A stretch of 64,000 nt of DNA from an uncultured Clostridia bacterium (GTDB lineage Bacteria; Bacillota; Clostridia; Oscillospirales; Ruminococcaceae): NCBI GenBank assembly GCA_945876755.1, contig CAMCPM010000011.1, forward strand, positions 23,608 through 87,607. The letters are read 5' to 3'. The stretch's first letter is position 1, and every line of letters begins with the position of its first letter. A program made the position numbers and the translations under genes. Below the pieces are notes generated by a model. It had not been told where the DNA came from. It saw nothing but the letters and a program-made list of their open reading frames with translations, and did no database searches. Below are positions 1-8,727 of this stretch, in pieces.

Positions 1-579
1 GCCGATGCAAAGGCAGCTACTATGGCGGTCATGGAAAAGGCTCAGAAGGAATGCGTTATCCTCAAGGAGCAGGCCAAAAATGAGGGCTTTGAGGAGGGTT
101 TCGCAGAGGGCAGGGGCGAATCGCTTGAAAAGTATAAAAAGTACATAGACGCTGCCGGCAAGCTGCTTTCCGAGATAAATTCCCGAAAGGAAGCATATTA
201 TATTTCCAACGAGGAGGAAATGCGTGAGACCGTTTTTGAGATGGTGAAGAAAATCGTGCGCACGGAATATGATACAAATTCCGAGGTTATCGAAAACATC
301 ATCGAGGAGGCGGCTAAGAACTTCCGCAATTCCGATTATATAAAAATTACCCTTGCTGAGGACGAGATCACCGAGAGGTTCAGGACGGACGAAAAGCTTA
401 TAAAGGAGCTTATCCCGTTCGTTCCCGAAATTGAGATAGAGTTCGACGAGGACGCTGAAGAAGGTACGGTCATTCTGGACAACGGTTCCGAGATCGTGGA
501 CGCAGGCGTTCCTACGCAGCTTGATTTCTTAAAGGAGATCTTACACAACACAAGGGGCAAGACTGAGGACGATGAATAG
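1..579 (+). CDS. fliH: Flagellar export regulator FliH (5' partial)
   Basis: FliH is the soluble partner that holds and regulates the export ATPase FliI at the cytoplasmic face of the flagellar type III secretion apparatus. The frame is open from base 1, so the true N-terminus lies upstream of the window; 192 residues are visible. The ATG at 22 has no Shine-Dalgarno sequence and is not a convincing start. The first part is charged and helix-prone (Glu/Lys rich), followed by the FliH/YscL-type C-terminal fold containing MVKKIVRTEY and ending VPTQLDFLKEIL. It lies 24 bp before fliI, the normal operon partner. Identification rests on context plus the C-terminal pattern and is firm. Confidence 0.9.
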   Translation, partial: ADAKAATMAVMEKAQKECVILKEQAKNEGFEEGFAEGRGESLEKYKKYIDAAGKLLSEINSRKEAYYISNEEEMRETVFEMVKKIVRTEYDTNSEVIENIIEEAAKNFRNSDYIKITLAEDEITERFRTDEKLIKELIPFVPEIEIEFDEDAEEGTVILDNGSEIVDAGVPTQLDFLKEILHNTRGKTEDDE

Positions 580-603
580 CCGTCCTTTACACGGAGAAAC
601 ATT

Positions 604-1923
604 ATGAATTTTGCAGCCGTTCGCGAAGCCGTCAAGCAGGCGGATCTGTTCAGATATCAGGGTAAAATTGAAAAGATAATCGGAATGACCGTCGAAGCTT
701 CCGGTCCGGAGGCGAATATCGGCGACGTTTGCAGAATTTTCCGCAAGGGTGAAACCGCCAAGAGCTCCGACTCGTTCATTTACGGCGAGGTGGTGGGCTT
801 TAACAACGGCAAGGTAATGCTTATGCCTTATACCGACATTGAGGGTGTTGGTCCCGGGTCTATTGTTGACAACACGGGCAGGCAGCTTCAGGTGGGCGTG
901 GGTGACGCTCTTGTGGGAAGAATAATAAATGCTATCGGAGAACCAATTGACGGAGGTCCTCCCATTGAAACTACCGACAGATACTCGATCGCAGGCGAGC
1001 CTGTAAATCCTCTGACAAGACCGAGAATAGACGAGATAATCCCCTTCGGGGTGAAGGCTATCGATGGTCTGCTGACTATCGGCAGAGGTCAGCGTATGGG
1101 AATCTTCGCAGGCTCTGGCGTAGGTAAATCTACGCTGCTGGGCATGATAGCCCGTGAGGTCGAGGCTGATATAAATGTTATCGCTCTTGTGGGCGAGCGT
1201 GGACGTGAGGTTCTGGAATTTATCGAGCGCGACCTTGGCGAAAAGGGTATGGCACGTTCGGTACTTGTAGTTGCTACCTCTGACCAGCCTGCTATGATGC
1301 GAAACCGCTGTCCTATGACGGCGACTGCTATTGCGGAATATTTCAAAGACCAAGGGAAAAATGTTCTGCTGATGATGGATTCGCTGACGAGATTTGCTAT
1401 GGCGCAGCGTGAAATCGGACTTGCGGTGGGAGAGGCGCCTATCGCAAGAGGCTATACGCCGTCCATTTATACCGCTATGCCGAAGCTTCTGGAGCGTGCC
1501 GGGAATTTCGAGAAAGGCTCTATCACGGGCATTTACACGGTGCTTGTGGAGGGTGACGATACTAACGAGCCTATATCCGACACGGTGCGAGGTATCATTG
1601 ACGGTCACATTATCCTTTCAAGAAAGGTTGCGGCGAGAAACCATTATCCTGCAATCGAAATACTGGAGTCGGTTTCCCGTCTTATGTCGGAGATCGCCGA
1701 TAAGCCTCAGCGTGATGCGGCTTCAAAGCTGAGAAATCTGCTTTCGGTTTATAATGCAAACTATGACCTTGTTTCTATCGGCGCATACAAAAAGGGTACA
1801 AATCCTGCGCTGGACGAGGCTTTGAGAAAAATAGACAAGATAAACGCTTTTCTTCAGCAGGCTACCGACGAGGCTTTCTCCTTTGAGGAAACCGTGGAGA
1901 TGATGAAGAATGCGGTCAAATGA
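604..1923 (+). CDS. fliI: Flagellum-specific export ATPase FliI
   Basis: FliI is the F1-beta-like ATPase of the flagellar export apparatus; with FliH and FliJ it delivers substrates to the FlhA/FlhB gate. The 439-residue protein has the expected family length. The Walker A motif GSGVGKST is near residues 170-177 and the Walker B strand NVLLMMDSLTRFAMAQREIG near 250-270. The ERGREVLEFI segment that follows the P-loop in this ATPase family is present. The ATG at 604 is preceded by a moderate ACGGAGA ribosome binding site. The stop is followed 15 bp later by fliJ. No key residue appears to be missing. Confidence 0.98.
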   Translation: MNFAAVREAVKQADLFRYQGKIEKIIGMTVEASGPEANIGDVCRIFRKGETAKSSDSFIYGEVVGFNNGKVMLMPYTDIEGVGPGSIVDNTGRQLQVGVGDALVGRIINAIGEPIDGGPPIETTDRYSIAGEPVNPLTRPRIDEIIPFGVKAIDGLLTIGRGQRMGIFAGSGVGKSTLLGMIAREVEADINVIALVGERGREVLEFIERDLGEKGMARSVLVVATSDQPAMMRNRCPMTATAIAEYFKDQGKNVLLMMDSLTRFAMAQREIGLAVGEAPIARGYTPSIYTAMPKLLERAGNFEKGSITGIYTVLVEGDDTNEPISDTVRGIIDGHIILSRKVAARNHYPAIEILESVSRLMSEIADKPQRDAASKLRNLLSVYNANYDLVSIGAYKKGTNPALDEALRKIDKINAFLQQATDEAFSFEETVEMMKNAVK

Positions 1924-1938
1924 TCCGGAGGTTAGACC

Positions 1939-2379
1939 TTGAAACGGTTTGAATTTTCTTTAAACAGGCTTAAAGGCTACAAGCAGCAGGTGCTTGACAG
2001 AGAAAAGAACGACCTTGCTCATCTCAGGCGTCAGCAGCAGCAGTATATCGACGAGAAAAATGCTCTCGAAGAAAAGCTGAGGCGCTCAAACGACGAATTC
2101 TGCGAAAAGTCTGCGCAGGGCATGACTATCATGCAGGTGACGACCTTCAAGGGATATCATCACTCGCTTTCAAAGCAGATAAAGGAGCTGGAGCTTTCCA
2201 TCGAAAATATGGAGGTAAAAGTTCAAAGGCAGCTTGGGGTGGTCATTGAGGCTACCAAGGAGGTTTCCTCTCTTGAAAAGCTGGAGGACAAACAGCTGGA
2301 GGAATACAACTTCAAGGCGGCTAAGGCGGAGGAACAGTTCATTTCGGAATACGTTATGAACAGTACCTATAAAAATTAA
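1939..2379 (+). CDS. fliJ: Flagellar export chaperone FliJ
   Basis: FliJ is the small coiled-coil stalk protein that works with FliI and FlhA in flagellar protein export. The 146-residue product is almost wholly predicted coiled coil. It starts with the typical FEFSLNRLKGYKQQVLDREK pattern and is rich in Gln/Glu/Lys heptads. Translation starts at a TTG codon (1939) preceded by GGAGG at 1926-1930, which fits better than any internal ATG. It lies between fliI and fliK, the usual order. Sequence conservation in FliJ is low, so the call leans on position, length and coiled-coil character together. Confidence 0.92.
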   Translation: MKRFEFSLNRLKGYKQQVLDREKNDLAHLRRQQQQYIDEKNALEEKLRRSNDEFCEKSAQGMTIMQVTTFKGYHHSLSKQIKELELSIENMEVKVQRQLGVVIEATKEVSSLEKLEDKQLEEYNFKAAKAEEQFISEYVMNSTYKN

Positions 2380-2439
2380 TTCGGTTTAAGGCGTTTTGCG
2401 CTTTAAATATACTATTATTTTGTGAAAGGAGGGAAAATG

Positions 2440-3879
2440 ATGATGAATACTGTTATGTTTGACCTGCAGGCGGCTGTTATGGCTGCGGGGGCTTACGGAA
2501 ACGGCGGCTTTAACGAGCTTACCGGAGATGGCACAAGCTTTTCCGAAGTGCTGGCGGTTCAGAAGGAAATTGTTTCCGGAGAAGCTGCAGTCCAGACCGA
2601 AGGAAATGCGGCTGTTGTTGAAGAAACAGATGCGACTGACGGAACTGTTGTTACCGGAATGACGGAGGCAAATTCCGTATTTGCGGATATTCTGAAGCAG
2701 ATAGAAGAGTCTGACGACGGCATCAAAAAGGCAATTCGGCTTCTGCTGAAAACCGTTATTGACGCATTCAAAGGCTCGGACGACGGCACGGAAAGAAAGA
2801 CGGATATGTTCAATATCCTTTTCGACGGCAATGCTTTGCTTGACGGCGATGAAAGCGGATTTTTCCTTACAGGCACTGAGATAATGAGCAATGCGGGAAT
2901 TATGCTTGAAGCGCAGCTTGCGTCTGAAAAAAATACAGACGATATACTTGCGGAGCTTGAAAAGTTCGTGAGTGCGGTTTTTGACGGTGAGGATGACGAT
3001 ACCGACGAAAACACGGCGGCAGACGTTCTGGCGGCTATGCTGAATGTTCCTGAGCAGGATATTGCTTATCTGACAGATGAGGAAAAGGCCGAGGCTGTTG
3101 AAGGTGCTGTTAAAATTCTGGAAGCTCCGAAACAGGCGGTCGCTGCGGAAATGCCCGAAAAGCTTCCCGAAATGGAAAAGCTTTATTCCGAGTTCAAGGC
3201 GGCGGTAAAACAGGACGGCAGCGAAAGTACACCGAATATTATCAAAGTCAGCTTTGCGGCACTTAAAATAAATAATGCGGCGGAGCAGGTAAAGTTTATC
3301 GGTGGTACGGAAGAAGTTGTTCCCGAGCTTGCGGCGGTCAGCGTACAGCCGGATATCGTTCCCGAAAGCGGTGTTGAGGTCGTTGAAACATTTGACGTTC
3401 CTGCGGCTGAATCGGTGGAATTTCAGATAACCGAGGCTGTTGTCGAAAAGCTTGCCGATATCAAGGGTGACGACGGAACGGAAGAGCTGGTCATGATACT
3501 CAAGCCAGAAAATCTCGGTCAGGTGGCAGTCAAGCTCGTAAAAGAAAACGGTGCGGTAACGGTCATGCTTTCGGCTCAGTATGACGAGGTAGGAAAGCTT
3601 ATGACAGAACGTGCGGCGGTTCTTGGAAGCAGTCTTGAAAACCGTAATTACGAGGTCAAGGACGTTCAGGTCGTTTCTCCGAACAATGCGGCGGAGCAGA
3701 TGGGTCTGGACTTTACAAATCAGGGCTTCGGATTTATGCGGCAGCAGGGACAGGGCAGAGAGTTTTCCGGCGGAAACGAAAGCTACCGCGGAATTGACGG
3801 AATTGACGGAATAACAGAGACGGACGCCGTAAGCGGCGATATTAAAATTAGGGAGGCGAAATTATGGACGACAGCTTAG
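2440..3879 (+). CDS. fliK: Flagellar hook-length control protein FliK
   Basis: FliK measures hook length and triggers the export specificity switch through FlhB. The 479-residue product has a long acidic, low-complexity N-terminal part (Ala/Glu/Asp rich) and a conserved C-terminal Flg_hook domain near residues 340-430 containing LVMILKPENLGQVAVKLV. Three in-frame ATGs sit at 2437, 2440 and 2443 behind the AAGGAGGG site at 2426-2433. The middle one gives the best spacing. The more upstream GTG at 2422 would put the ribosome binding site inside the gene and is rejected. The 3' end overlaps flgD by 16 bp, suggesting translational coupling. Confidence 0.93.
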   Translation: MMNTVMFDLQAAVMAAGAYGNGGFNELTGDGTSFSEVLAVQKEIVSGEAAVQTEGNAAVVEETDATDGTVVTGMTEANSVFADILKQIEESDDGIKKAIRLLLKTVIDAFKGSDDGTERKTDMFNILFDGNALLDGDESGFFLTGTEIMSNAGIMLEAQLASEKNTDDILAELEKFVSAVFDGEDDDTDENTAADVLAAMLNVPEQDIAYLTDEEKAEAVEGAVKILEAPKQAVAAEMPEKLPEMEKLYSEFKAAVKQDGSESTPNIIKVSFAALKINNAAEQVKFIGGTEEVVPELAAVSVQPDIVPESGVEVVETFDVPAAESVEFQITEAVVEKLADIKGDDGTEELVMILKPENLGQVAVKLVKENGAVTVMLSAQYDEVGKLMTERAAVLGSSLENRNYEVKDVQVVSPNNAAEQMGLDFTNQGFGFMRQQGQGREFSGGNESYRGIDGIDGITETDAVSGDIKIREAKLWTTA

Positions 3880-5399
3880 GCTTGTCAAGCTTGGGTGTAT
3901 ACAGCAAATATTCAAACTCGTACTTTGACACCACAAGCAGTAAAGACGACGAATCAAACAGCTATATGGATTTTGACGGATATCTTAAGCTTCTGGTCTC
4001 ACAGATGCAGAATCAGGACTTCAATGACCCTATGAAAGACTCGGAAGTTCTTAATCAGATGGCTCAGTACTCGATGCTTGAGGGTATCAAGAATATGACT
4101 CAGCAGTCGAATATCAGCTATGCTACGTCCCTTGTTGGCAGAGTGGTTACCGTAAACAACGGCAGCGCTTATCACACGGGAAAGGTAGAGTCGGTATCTG
4201 TTTCAAATGGCGTTCCGTCGCTTATGATAGACGGCAGAGCTTTTGAAAGCAGCGCTGTTTCGGATATTGTAGACCCCGATATTTATGCGAAGCTTTCAGA
4301 AATGAAGGGCAAGACCGTTAAGGTAAATACTACCGGCGGTGAGGCTCCTTTTACAGGAAAAGTTACCGATGTGGTTTTCTTCGGCGGAGAGGCATATGTT
4401 GCGGTTGGCGACAAGATCGTTCTTGCGGACATGGTCGAGATCGTTGAGGAAATCGGCGAAGCTGCAGAGGAAAATAAAGAAAGCACCGAAACCGGAACAG
4501 AAGAGAACAATACTGAAGAGACTTTTGTTACAGATGTGTCCGAGGTACAGACATATTCGGCAAAGTCACAGGCACTTGTTGATATTCTCATGAAAGAACT
4601 GGACGAGGCTGAAAAGGCTTCTCAGGCTGACAGCAGCACCGAAAAGGCAGACAGTGTATCGGGTGTATCCGGCGTCAGTGCGGTTACGGATGATTATGTT
4701 ATTGAAACTGCTATGCTTGAGGTCCCCGATTACGGCGCAGGCATTTATGCTGATACAGGCGTTGTTACAGGTACGGCTTCACTCAGCAATGTTGACAACA
4801 CTTACGGAAGCATTGCAGGAACTGTTTCTCTCAGCGAATACAACAGCAGCAGGGGCGTTGATCTTGATCCCGAAACGGCAGAGCGTACATCAGACGGAAA
4901 GCTCAAGGGTGTTACTGTACCGCCTTCATCTTCTGCAAGCGATTGTGTTCCTCACAGGATCTCAGTTGAGGCTTATCCCGAGGAGGCTGCTCTCGCAGAC
5001 AAGCTCGGAACAAGAATGTATGACATTAGATTTATCAACAACAGAGCCATTACTTCAAGAATAAAGACCGATGAGGTCATCGGACATACTAAAAGCGGAA
5101 AGGCTATCACCGAGATAGGATACAGCGGTGTGGGTCAGCTTGGCGAGGTCGTTACTTTTTCGGACGGTACTCAGAGAGTTGAGATTCTTCTCAAAAGCGG
5201 CAAGTCCACTTGGCTTATGACTTCGGGAAATCTTACTCTTGACGAGATATGCACAAGAACGGGCGCACCCGGTTCTCTGACAGGAAAGCTTACACCTGAG
5301 GAGGCTGCTATCAGACATTTCTCGCATCCTACCGAGAATCTTGACCAGACTGCTCTTAATGCCTTCAAAAACCAGCTTTTAGCTCAGGGCAGTGTATAA
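3864..5399 (+). CDS. flgD: Flagellar hook capping protein FlgD, C-terminally extended
   Basis: FlgD caps the growing hook and lets FlgE subunits assemble. Residues about 30-85 carry the canonical FlgD N-terminal signature (LKLLVSQMQNQDFNDPM, then SEVLNQMAQYSMLEG). Residues about 105-200 look like two tandem Tudor-like barrels (SLVGRVVTVNNG and MKGKTVKVNTTGG) ending in VALADMVEIVEE-type sequence. At 511 residues it is about twice the usual 200-260. An acidic linker (about 200-260) leads to an unassigned region with a compact-looking segment at about 370-500. The start has GGGAGG about 8 bp upstream. The extra C-terminal part has no function that I can name. Confidence 0.9.
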   Translation: MDDSLGLSSLGVYSKYSNSYFDTTSSKDDESNSYMDFDGYLKLLVSQMQNQDFNDPMKDSEVLNQMAQYSMLEGIKNMTQQSNISYATSLVGRVVTVNNGSAYHTGKVESVSVSNGVPSLMIDGRAFESSAVSDIVDPDIYAKLSEMKGKTVKVNTTGGEAPFTGKVTDVVFFGGEAYVAVGDKIVLADMVEIVEEIGEAAEENKESTETGTEENNTEETFVTDVSEVQTYSAKSQALVDILMKELDEAEKASQADSSTEKADSVSGVSGVSAVTDDYVIETAMLEVPDYGAGIYADTGVVTGTASLSNVDNTYGSIAGTVSLSEYNSSRGVDLDPETAERTSDGKLKGVTVPPSSSASDCVPHRISVEAYPEEAALADKLGTRMYDIRFINNRAITSRIKTDEVIGHTKSGKAITEIGYSGVGQLGEVVTFSDGTQRVEILLKSGKSTWLMTSGNLTLDEICTRTGAPGSLTGKLTPEEAAIRHFSHPTENLDQTALNAFKNQLLAQGSV

Positions 5400-5440
5400 A
5401 AACATAAAATAAAAATTGAATTTAAAGGACTGACGCGGCT

Positions 5441-5860
5441 ATGTTAATCAGCGAGTATTTACAGCTCCGCAATTTGCAGGTAACAACAGGCAAGGCGCAG
5501 GGTTTGCCGCAGACGCAGCAGAACGGCGGTCAGGCGGCTGGTCCGCAGGAAAGCGGCTTCGCAAAAGAGCTGAAAAGTCAGCTTGAGGCGCTTAATCAAA
5601 GCAGCGGAGTTCAGTTTTCAAAGCACGCTATGGAAAGGATAAATGAAAGAAACATCGACCTTTCCGAGGATAACAGGCTGGACAGACTGAACAGAGCAGT
5701 CGAGCTTGCGGGCGAAAAGGGTTCGGACGACACGCTTGTTATGATAGATACCACGGCGTTTCTTGTCAGTGTAAAAAATAACAAGGTCATCACAACTCTT
5801 ACTGCGGATGATATGCAGGGCAATATTTTCACAAATATTGATTCAACGGTCATTATGTAA
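5441..5860 (+). CDS. Flagellar operon protein, TIGR02530-like
   Basis: This 139-residue protein matches the small protein usually encoded between flgD and flgE in Firmicutes flagellar operons, known only as a flagellar operon protein (TIGR02530 type). The visible signature is FSKHAMERINERNIDLSE followed by a helix, then MIDTTAFLVSVKNNKVITTL. A Gln/Gly-rich linker of about 40 residues precedes the core. The ATG at 5441 lies 11 bp after AAAGGA. Its biochemical role is not established; conserved position suggests a part in hook assembly. Assignment to the family is confident, function is not. Confidence 0.88.
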   Translation: MLISEYLQLRNLQVTTGKAQGLPQTQQNGGQAAGPQESGFAKELKSQLEALNQSSGVQFSKHAMERINERNIDLSEDNRLDRLNRAVELAGEKGSDDTLVMIDTTAFLVSVKNNKVITTLTADDMQGNIFTNIDSTVIM

Positions 5861-5973
5861 CAATTTTTGCCGGCTATACGGTTGGACCGAAAGGAAACCG
5901 TTCCGTCCCGAACGATTGAAGGACGGATATTCGGTCGGCGCAAACTTTATTTTTAAAGGAGTGCTGAAATCAA

Positions 5974-7329
5974 ATGATTAGATCACTTTATTCCGGTGTT
6001 TCGGGTCTTACAACGCACCAGTCAAGAATGGACGTTATAGGCAACAACATCGCTAACGTTAATACTTACGGCTTCAAGGCTTCAAGAACCACATTCCGCG
6101 ATATTTATTATCAGACATCTATCAGTGCTACAAGCGGTCAGGCAACTTATGCCGGAAACAACCCGGCAGAGGTAGGCTACGGCGTTCAGCTTGGCTCTAT
6201 CGACAAGGATATGTCACAGTCTAACGGTCAAAGCACAAACAAGATCTGGGACATGATGATAAACGGCGACGGCTTCTTCATGACTGCAAAGTTCGACAGC
6301 ATGAATCTTTCTTCCTCAAAGCCTGCTTCAAGCGTTACCTTTACAAGAATGGGCAACTTCGGCATTGACAGCGTCGGAAATCTCGTTGCCGGCGGAAATA
6401 CCTTTGTTGTCGGCTCCCGCAACTCACTGAAGGGACTTCTCAGCACGGGCGATTACAGTAATTCCTACCTGAGCCAGGTTGAAATAAAGGACCTGAACGG
6501 TGACAACGCTGTAAGCTCCAATGACGTTACATATAAGAATACTATTAACCTTAACGATCTTGTTCAGGCTGCTTTCAACGTATTTACAGATGAATACGGT
6601 TATATGTACGGTTATGACTGGAACGCTATTGTTGCAGCAGAGGGCGATCTTACCGGTAACGATCACGTTGTATATGATTTTGACGGAACATCTACTGAGT
6701 GGGATGCGTTAACTGCTGATGAAAAAATGCAGTATATTGATGTTCAGCAGACATTGAAGAATCTTAACGATCCTGCTAATGTTGACGATGTAGTTGCTGC
6801 AAATTACAGATATTACTGCGATAAAAACGGCGAGGAAATTCTTGATTCGACAGGTGCAAGGATCGGTTATGCTACCCTTTATGCTGCTATAAAGGCTGCT
6901 ACAACACCCGATGATAAGGATGCTGCAATTGCAGCAGCTAATTCCGATGGTGCTATTATCGGAAAGCTTTCTTATGCTGATATGACAAGCGCTAACGTAA
7001 GTGCCGACGGTACTATCCAGGTCGGCTATAACGGTGAGCTTAAATATCTTGCAAGGATCGAGCTTGCTGTATTCGACAACCCTGACGGCCTTTCTCAGGA
7101 TGGAAACACTTCCTTTGCGGACAATGCTTCTTCCGGTATGGCTAAGATCAAAAAGCCCGGCGAACCCGGCGCAGGCGAGGTAAAGTCAAAGTACCTTGAA
7201 ATGGCTAACGTTAACCTTGCAAACGAGTTCTCGGATATGATCGTTACCCAGAGAGGCTTCCAGGCTAACGCAAGAATCATCACCACTTCAGACTCTATGC
7301 TTGAAGAGCTTGTAAACCTCAAGAGATAA
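5974..7329 (+). CDS. flgE: Flagellar hook protein FlgE
   Basis: FlgE builds the flexible hook joining the basal body to the filament. The 451-residue protein has the N-terminal rod/hook signature LYSGVSGLTTHQSRMDVIGNNIANVNTYGFKASR and the matching C-terminal heptad helix ending QANARIITTSDSMLEELVNL. Both termini form the D0 coiled coil and the export signal. The middle (about residues 150-340) is a variable surface domain rich in Ala/Asp; its codons end in A or T more often than those of the conserved ends. AAAGGAG lies 12 bp before the ATG, slightly long spacing. Confidence 0.96.
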   Translation: MIRSLYSGVSGLTTHQSRMDVIGNNIANVNTYGFKASRTTFRDIYYQTSISATSGQATYAGNNPAEVGYGVQLGSIDKDMSQSNGQSTNKIWDMMINGDGFFMTAKFDSMNLSSSKPASSVTFTRMGNFGIDSVGNLVAGGNTFVVGSRNSLKGLLSTGDYSNSYLSQVEIKDLNGDNAVSSNDVTYKNTINLNDLVQAAFNVFTDEYGYMYGYDWNAIVAAEGDLTGNDHVVYDFDGTSTEWDALTADEKMQYIDVQQTLKNLNDPANVDDVVAANYRYYCDKNGEEILDSTGARIGYATLYAAIKAATTPDDKDAAIAAANSDGAIIGKLSYADMTSANVSADGTIQVGYNGELKYLARIELAVFDNPDGLSQDGNTSFADNASSGMAKIKKPGEPGAGEVKSKYLEMANVNLANEFSDMIVTQRGFQANARIITTSDSMLEELVNLKR

Positions 7330-7351
7330 AATAATTTGAAATTATACGGTT

Positions 7352-7377
7352 TGCGGAACGGCTTCGGCTGTTCCGCA
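7352..7377 (+). promoter_or_regulatory. UUCG-capped hairpin between flgE and flbD
   Basis: Arms TGCGGAACGGC (7352-7362) and GCTGTTCCGCA (7367-7377) form an 11-bp stem with one G-U pair closed by a TTCG tetraloop. No T-tract follows, so a 3' end-protecting or RNA-processing hairpin downstream of flgE is more likely than a full terminator. Confidence 0.6.
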
Positions 7378-7452
7378 GCGCCGTGATTTTAAGAAAATAC
7401 AAAATGTAGAAACAAAGAGGATTATACTTAAAGAAATAAAGGGAGAATGTGC

Positions 7453-7644
7453 ATGATACAATTAACACGAATCAACGGAACGGTTCTTCTTGTAAATGAA
7501 AAATTTATCGAAATTGCGGAGCAGACTCCCGATACGGTAGTGACAATGCAGAACGGTCACAGATACATCGTTAAGGAAACTATTGACGAAATTATCGAAA
7601 AATCCGCACAGTTCAGACGGGAAAGCTTCCCTGTCATTCAATAA
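7453..7644 (+). CDS. flbD: FlbD family flagellar protein
   Basis: A 63-residue protein of the FlbD (swrD-like) family found between flgE and motA in Firmicutes. The pattern MIQLTRINGT, then PDTVVTMQNGHRYIVKETIDEII, is typical. In Bacillus subtilis the homologue supports flagellar power through the stator. The start is placed at the ATG at 7453 rather than 7447 because AAAGGGAGA at 7438-7446 would abut the earlier ATG, and family members begin with M-I-x-L-T-R. It lies upstream of motA and is probably co-transcribed with it. Confidence 0.92.
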   Translation: MIQLTRINGTVLLVNEKFIEIAEQTPDTVVTMQNGHRYIVKETIDEIIEKSAQFRRESFPVIQ

Positions 7645-7725
7645 GAAAAAACGGCTTTTGCCTTGACAATATACAAATAATATTTGAGTGCGCTTTCGGG
7701 CGGACTCTGAAAGGACGTTAACTTT

Positions 7726-8526
7726 ATGAATATTTCCGGTGTTATAGGTCTTGTTCTTGCTTTCGGACTTATCGTCTGGGGCATTATGAGCGGCGGCGAT
7801 CTTATGGGATTCTGGGACCCTGCTTCCGTTGCTATCGTTTTGGGCGGTACGATCGGTGCTGTCGTATTTACATTTCCGCTCTCTACTCTTGCAAAAATAC
7901 CCAAAATGCTGAAAATTGCATTTCTGCCTCCCAAATACGACCCGGACAAGTACATAAACGATATGGTGGATTACTGCAAAACTGCTCGTATGAAGGGTAT
8001 CCTTGCTCTTGAAGAGGCGGCAAACGCTTGTCCCGACCCGTTTATGAAGACTTCGCTCATGCTTATCGTTGACGCAAACGATTCGGACAAGGTTCAGACT
8101 ATGCTTGACGACGCTATCAACTTCACTTGTGAACGTCATGAAAGCAACTTTGCTATTTGGCCTAAGGCTTCGGCTATCGCTCCTGCCATGGGTATGATAG
8201 GTACGCTGGTCGGTCTTATCAACATGCTTGCCAGCCTTGACCCTACCGACCCGAACTCTGCTGCAACGCTGGGTGCGAGTATGTCAACTGCGCTGGTTAC
8301 TACGTTTTACGGATGTATTCTCGCTCACCTTATCTTCTCGCCTATCGGCAACCTTTGTAAATATAACCACAATCAGGAGATACTTTGTCTTCAGATAATT
8401 GAAGAAGGCACGCTTGCTATCATTTCGGGCGCTAACCCCCGTTATGTTGAGGAAAAGCTCAGAATGATGCTTCCTTCTTCCCACAAGCCTAAAAAGTCAT
8501 CTTCTTCATCGGGCGACGGAGAATAA
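7726..8526 (+). CDS. motA: Flagellar stator protein MotA
   Basis: MotA is the proton-channel subunit of the flagellar stator in the cytoplasmic membrane. The 266-residue protein shows four hydrophobic segments (about residues 3-22, 32-50, 145-165 and 180-200). The signature AIAPAMGMIGTLVGLINML lies in the third, and the loop between helices two and three is charged, as needed for rotor contact. The Ser-rich tail (SSSSSGDGE) is not conserved in the family. GAAAGGAC precedes the ATG. Whether the coupling ion is H+ or Na+ cannot be decided from sequence alone. Confidence 0.96.
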   Translation: MNISGVIGLVLAFGLIVWGIMSGGDLMGFWDPASVAIVLGGTIGAVVFTFPLSTLAKIPKMLKIAFLPPKYDPDKYINDMVDYCKTARMKGILALEEAANACPDPFMKTSLMLIVDANDSDKVQTMLDDAINFTCERHESNFAIWPKASAIAPAMGMIGTLVGLINMLASLDPTDPNSAATLGASMSTALVTTFYGCILAHLIFSPIGNLCKYNHNQEILCLQIIEEGTLAIISGANPRYVEEKLRMMLPSSHKPKKSSSSSGDGE

Positions 8527-8565
8527 CATTAAACGGATTTTTGGGTCAATTATCCGTGTTAATGT
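8526..8565 (+). promoter_or_regulatory. Stem-loop immediately downstream of motA
   Basis: Arms ACATTAAACGGAT (8526-8538) and ATCCGTGTTAATGT (8552-8565) pair over 13 bp with one bulged G and a 13-nt loop. The first arm begins at the last base of the motA stop codon. No T-run follows. It may protect the motA mRNA 3' end or partly uncouple motA from motB. Confidence 0.55.
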
Positions 8566-8630
8566 GCAATATTACTAAAAGCAGACTGAAATTTCCGTTT
8601 TGTTATTTCAGATAATTTTCAAAAATATGC

Positions 8631-8659
8631 TTTAATTTTGTTAAAATATATGTTATAAT
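8631..8659 (+). promoter_or_regulatory. Possible internal promoter before motB
   Basis: The AT-rich 200-bp motA-motB gap contains TATAAT at 8654-8659 with TTTAAT at 8631-8636, 17 bp apart. The -10 is perfect and the -35 weak, so this is only a candidate. Confidence 0.35.
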
Positions 8660-8727
8660 AATTAAATCAAAATTTACGATGCGCTTTTGCAGTACCGTAA
8701 AACCGATTCCGAAAGGGGGAACAGGCT

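Noticed and set aside
541..1608. 355-codon minus-strand frame opposite fliI
   Set aside because: It is an antisense shadow of fliI with His/Arg-rich composition and no recognisable domain.
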